From Oscillatoria sp. FACHB-1407 (lineage in GTDB: Bacteria > Cyanobacteriota > Cyanobacteriia > Elainellales > Elainellaceae): a DNA stretch of 64,000 nucleotides. Each line of letters starts with the position of its first letter. Positions within the stretch are counted from its first letter, which is position 1. The position numbers and the translations under genes are program-made. Where the stretch lies: assembly GCF_014697545.1 (NCBI RefSeq), contig NZ_JACJSA010000019.1, forward strand, positions 1 to 64,000, given 5' to 3'. The notes beneath the pieces are model-generated. The model worked only from the letters and a program-made list of their open reading frames with translations, did no database searches and was not told the origin of the DNA. Below, one piece after another: positions 62,163 to 64,000 of the stretch.

Positions 62163-62290
62163 AGTTCTTCTTAAAACTTCTTAAACTAAGTTCATCATAT
62201 AGCAATCCCTCAAAGCTGGGATGGGCGGTTTTCAACCCGTTCAACCCGCTTGAATTTTGACTTTTGGATTTACGATTTTGGCTACAGGTC

Positions 62291-63193
62291 ATGGATTTAC
62301 CGCTGGTCTATCACCCCAACTACGTTGCACCACTCCCACCGGGTCATCGCTTTCCGATGCCAAAATTTCGCCTCCTGTATGAGCAGTTGTTAGCGGATGG
62401 GGTGGCTCACCCTGGTCAGTTTCACACGCCAGAACTGCCACCCTTGGAGTGGATTGAGTTGGTACATATGCCAGAGTATGTTCGTGACTACTGCGAGGGC
62501 ACGCTGGACGCCAGGGCACAGCGTCGAATTGGCTTACCGTGGAGTCCAGCTTTGGTGCAACGAACCTGTATCGCCGTTGGTGGAACCATCCTCACCGCAC
62601 AACTGGCACTGGAGCATGGGTTAGCCTGCAACACGGCTGGGGGAACCCATCACGCCTTCCCCACTTATGGTTCCGGGTTTTGCATCTTCAACGACCTGGC
62701 GATCGCTGCTCGTGTGATTCAAAAGCTGGGTTTAGCTCAGCAAATCTTGATCGTGGATCTGGACGTCCATCAAGGCGACGGCACCGCTTTCATCTTTCAA
62801 GATGACCCCAGCGTATTTACCTTCTCCATGCACTGTGAAATCAACTTTCCGGGGACAAAGCAAACCAGTGATCTGGACGTGCCGCTGCCTGAAGGCATGG
62901 AGGACGACGCCTATCTGCAAACCCTGGCAGCCTACCTCCCCGATTTGCTGTCTCAGGTTCATCCCGATCTGATTCTCTATGATGCTGGGGTGGATACCCA
63001 CTTGGGCGATCGCCTGGGCAAATTAGCACTCACCGACACCGGACTCTATCGCCGAGAGATGCAGGTTTTGAGTACATGCATTGCCGCTGGATATCCGGTT
63101 GCCTGTGTCATTGGCGGTGGCTACGCCGATGATTTGAATGCTCTGGTCTATCGCCATTCACTCTTACATCGAGCCGCCAGCAACGTCTATTGA
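62291..63193 (+). CDS. Histone deacetylase family protein (acetylpolyamine/lysine deacetylase-like)
   Basis: A 300-residue zinc hydrolase of the HDAC/acetoin-utilisation superfamily. The charge-relay region is GGTHHAFPTYGSGFCIFNDL, the zinc ligands are in VDLDVHQGDGTA and YDAGVDTHLGDRLG, and a C-terminal GGGYADD holds the tyrosine. It matches the class IV-like bacterial HDACs (HDAC11-related). The substrate (acetyl-lysine, acetylpolyamine or fatty-acyl-lysine) is unknown. ATG 62291 is chosen because MDLPLVYHPNY is the family-like start. It is divergent from the hydrolase. Confidence 0.92.
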   Translation: MDLPLVYHPNYVAPLPPGHRFPMPKFRLLYEQLLADGVAHPGQFHTPELPPLEWIELVHMPEYVRDYCEGTLDARAQRRIGLPWSPALVQRTCIAVGGTILTAQLALEHGLACNTAGGTHHAFPTYGSGFCIFNDLAIAARVIQKLGLAQQILIVDLDVHQGDGTAFIFQDDPSVFTFSMHCEINFPGTKQTSDLDVPLPEGMEDDAYLQTLAAYLPDLLSQVHPDLILYDAGVDTHLGDRLGKLALTDTGLYRREMQVLSTCIAAGYPVACVIGGGYADDLNALVYRHSLLHRAASNVY

Positions 63194-63465
63194 GGAAGGG
63201 GAGTAGGGAGTGGGACGTAGGGAGTGGGAGGACGAGAGAACAAGGCTTCTGGGTGTTGCTAAATGGAGGAATGATTGTCCTGAAATAGACATGAGCGAGA
63301 CGCTCACACTCCCTTCAGGCAGATTGTTTCAACTAGTGTGAGCATCCTGCTCGCGACGAGTGCTCACGACCCATTCATCCCCAAGCTCAGCAACACGGTT
63401 CCTATTTGCCCATTCACCCATCTACTCATCTACTCATCTACCCAGCCACCCGTCCCCCACTTCCC

Positions 63466-63999
63466 TCATCGCTGTGAGCTTACCATCTCAACAGTCTTAG
63501 TTGGTTTCCGCACGATCGCCCCACTAGAAGTACCACTCCGCGCGGTTCTAGGAGTTTTGGCAAGTTTTAGATCCATCACATCTTCGCCCAGTCCCAAGAC
63601 CCAACTCATCTCTTCGACCATCGTCTGGCGCGATCGATAGAAATCAAGCAATGCCAGTCCAATCCCGACTAACATCGCCCCTGTGCCCAACGCAAACAGC
63701 AGCAATGACCCGGTAATCAACCACTGCCAGTTCAGGAGCGATCGCAGCACGATCATAAAAGCACTGATTGACAGGAAAAGAACGGCACCATAGAGCGTCA
63801 GCAAGCTAAGGTAAATCGTTTGGTAGCGTTGGCGAAATTGTTGTAACTGGTTGCGAATTTGGTGGAGGCGATCGCCCCTTAACATCACCGCATGATTCAG
63901 CAACTCAAAATACTCTTGGTTTAAGCCCCGCAACCGATGGTGAATAGCAATATGTCGCACCGTGAGGACTCCCCATATCACCACACAGGTCGTCAGCAT
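63466..63999 (-). CDS. DUF2721 membrane protein, 5' end cut by the window edge
   Basis: At least 177 residues of a protein with three or four transmembrane helices. A segment near the N-terminus has LLNHAVMLRGDRLHQIRNQL, a cytosolic helix typical of DUF2721. Hydrophobic helices (about 67-85, 92-118) follow, then a C-terminal Arg/Thr-rich tail. The ATG at 63999 is one base from the edge. DUF2721 proteins usually begin with further hydrophobic residues, so the true start may lie outside. The function is unknown. Confidence 0.75.
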   Translation of the reverse strand: MLTTCVVIWGVLTVRHIAIHHRLRGLNQEYFELLNHAVMLRGDRLHQIRNQLQQFRQRYQTIYLSLLTLYGAVLFLSISAFMIVLRSLLNWQWLITGSLLLFALGTGAMLVGIGLALLDFYRSRQTMVEEMSWVLGLGEDVMDLKLAKTPRTARSGTSSGAIVRKPTKTVEMVSSQR

Positions 64000-64000
64000 C

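Overview
The window is chromosomal DNA from a cyanobacterium, most likely a filamentous non-heterocystous one (Leptolyngbya/Oscillatoriales-like; this rank is inference). The evidence is the very dense HIP1 octamer GCGATCGC, cyanobacterial marker genes (PsbQ/CyanoQ lipoprotein, Tic22-like protein, plastid-type GNAT enzymes, a cyanobacterial SecA insertion), and intergenic DNA filled with 7-bp tandem repeats. Most genes are ordinary housekeeping genes placed singly or in pairs. The accessory interest lies in the intergenic repeats and in a few islands.

Layout. 1-3.8 kb: two sensor-kinase genes in one minus-strand operon, both damaged. The downstream gene is cut by an insertion sequence whose transposase starts at the left edge, and the upstream gene has an in-frame stop in its 5' remnant. 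3.8-8.6 kb: pyrC, a DUF305-like membrane protein, an AT-rich AAA/DUF4143 ATPase, a small membrane protein and a GNAT. 9-12.9 kb: a diheme cytochrome c and secA, separated by a 31-unit heptamer array. 13-16.9 kb: a TIR-FGE/C-type-lectin-fold protein bracketed by two 51-bp direct repeats, then TPR and ACT-like proteins. 17.3-24.3 kb: GNAT, DUF4332, tRNA-Pro(TGG), small secreted and YARHG proteins, a branched-chain amino-acid-type binding protein, Tic22, prmC and tsaC.

24.4-27.5 kb is a partner-switching module (RsbW-like kinase, receiver-GAF-PP2C phosphatase, STAS antagonist). guaA follows, and downstream of it are four exact TTTTCCACA boxes about 20 bp apart. 29.9-34.7 kb: DUF4112, an HMA-fold protein without metal cysteines, the tldD/tldE protease pair and a response regulator. 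A 1.5-kb gap with repeats and hairpins leads to a small membrane protein, an M50 protease, a Ser/Thr kinase with WG repeats, an FAD amine oxidase coupled to psbQ, and a TVP38 protein. 42-47 kb is AT-rich, lacks HIP1 sites and carries a GT2 glycosyltransferase and a polytopic GT-C-like protein.

47-52.7 kb: a small conserved protein, cyclophilin, argJ, a tandem pair of GH108 muramidases, a conserved protein and larB. 52.8-59.2 kb: queF overlapping the first of three tandem oligopeptide-binding lipoproteins. The right end holds a coiled-coil membrane protein, two alpha/beta hydrolases, an HDAC-family deacetylase and a DUF2721 protein cut by the window edge.

No single obvious new system with several interlocking genes was found. 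The best leads are the DnaA-box-like cluster, the TIR-CLec gene with a possibly diversified C-terminus between direct repeats, the pattern in which at least eight genes end inside heptamer arrays, and the interspersed palindromic and 122-bp repeats. Coordinates and motifs are read from the sequence; family names come from protein pattern recognition without database searches.
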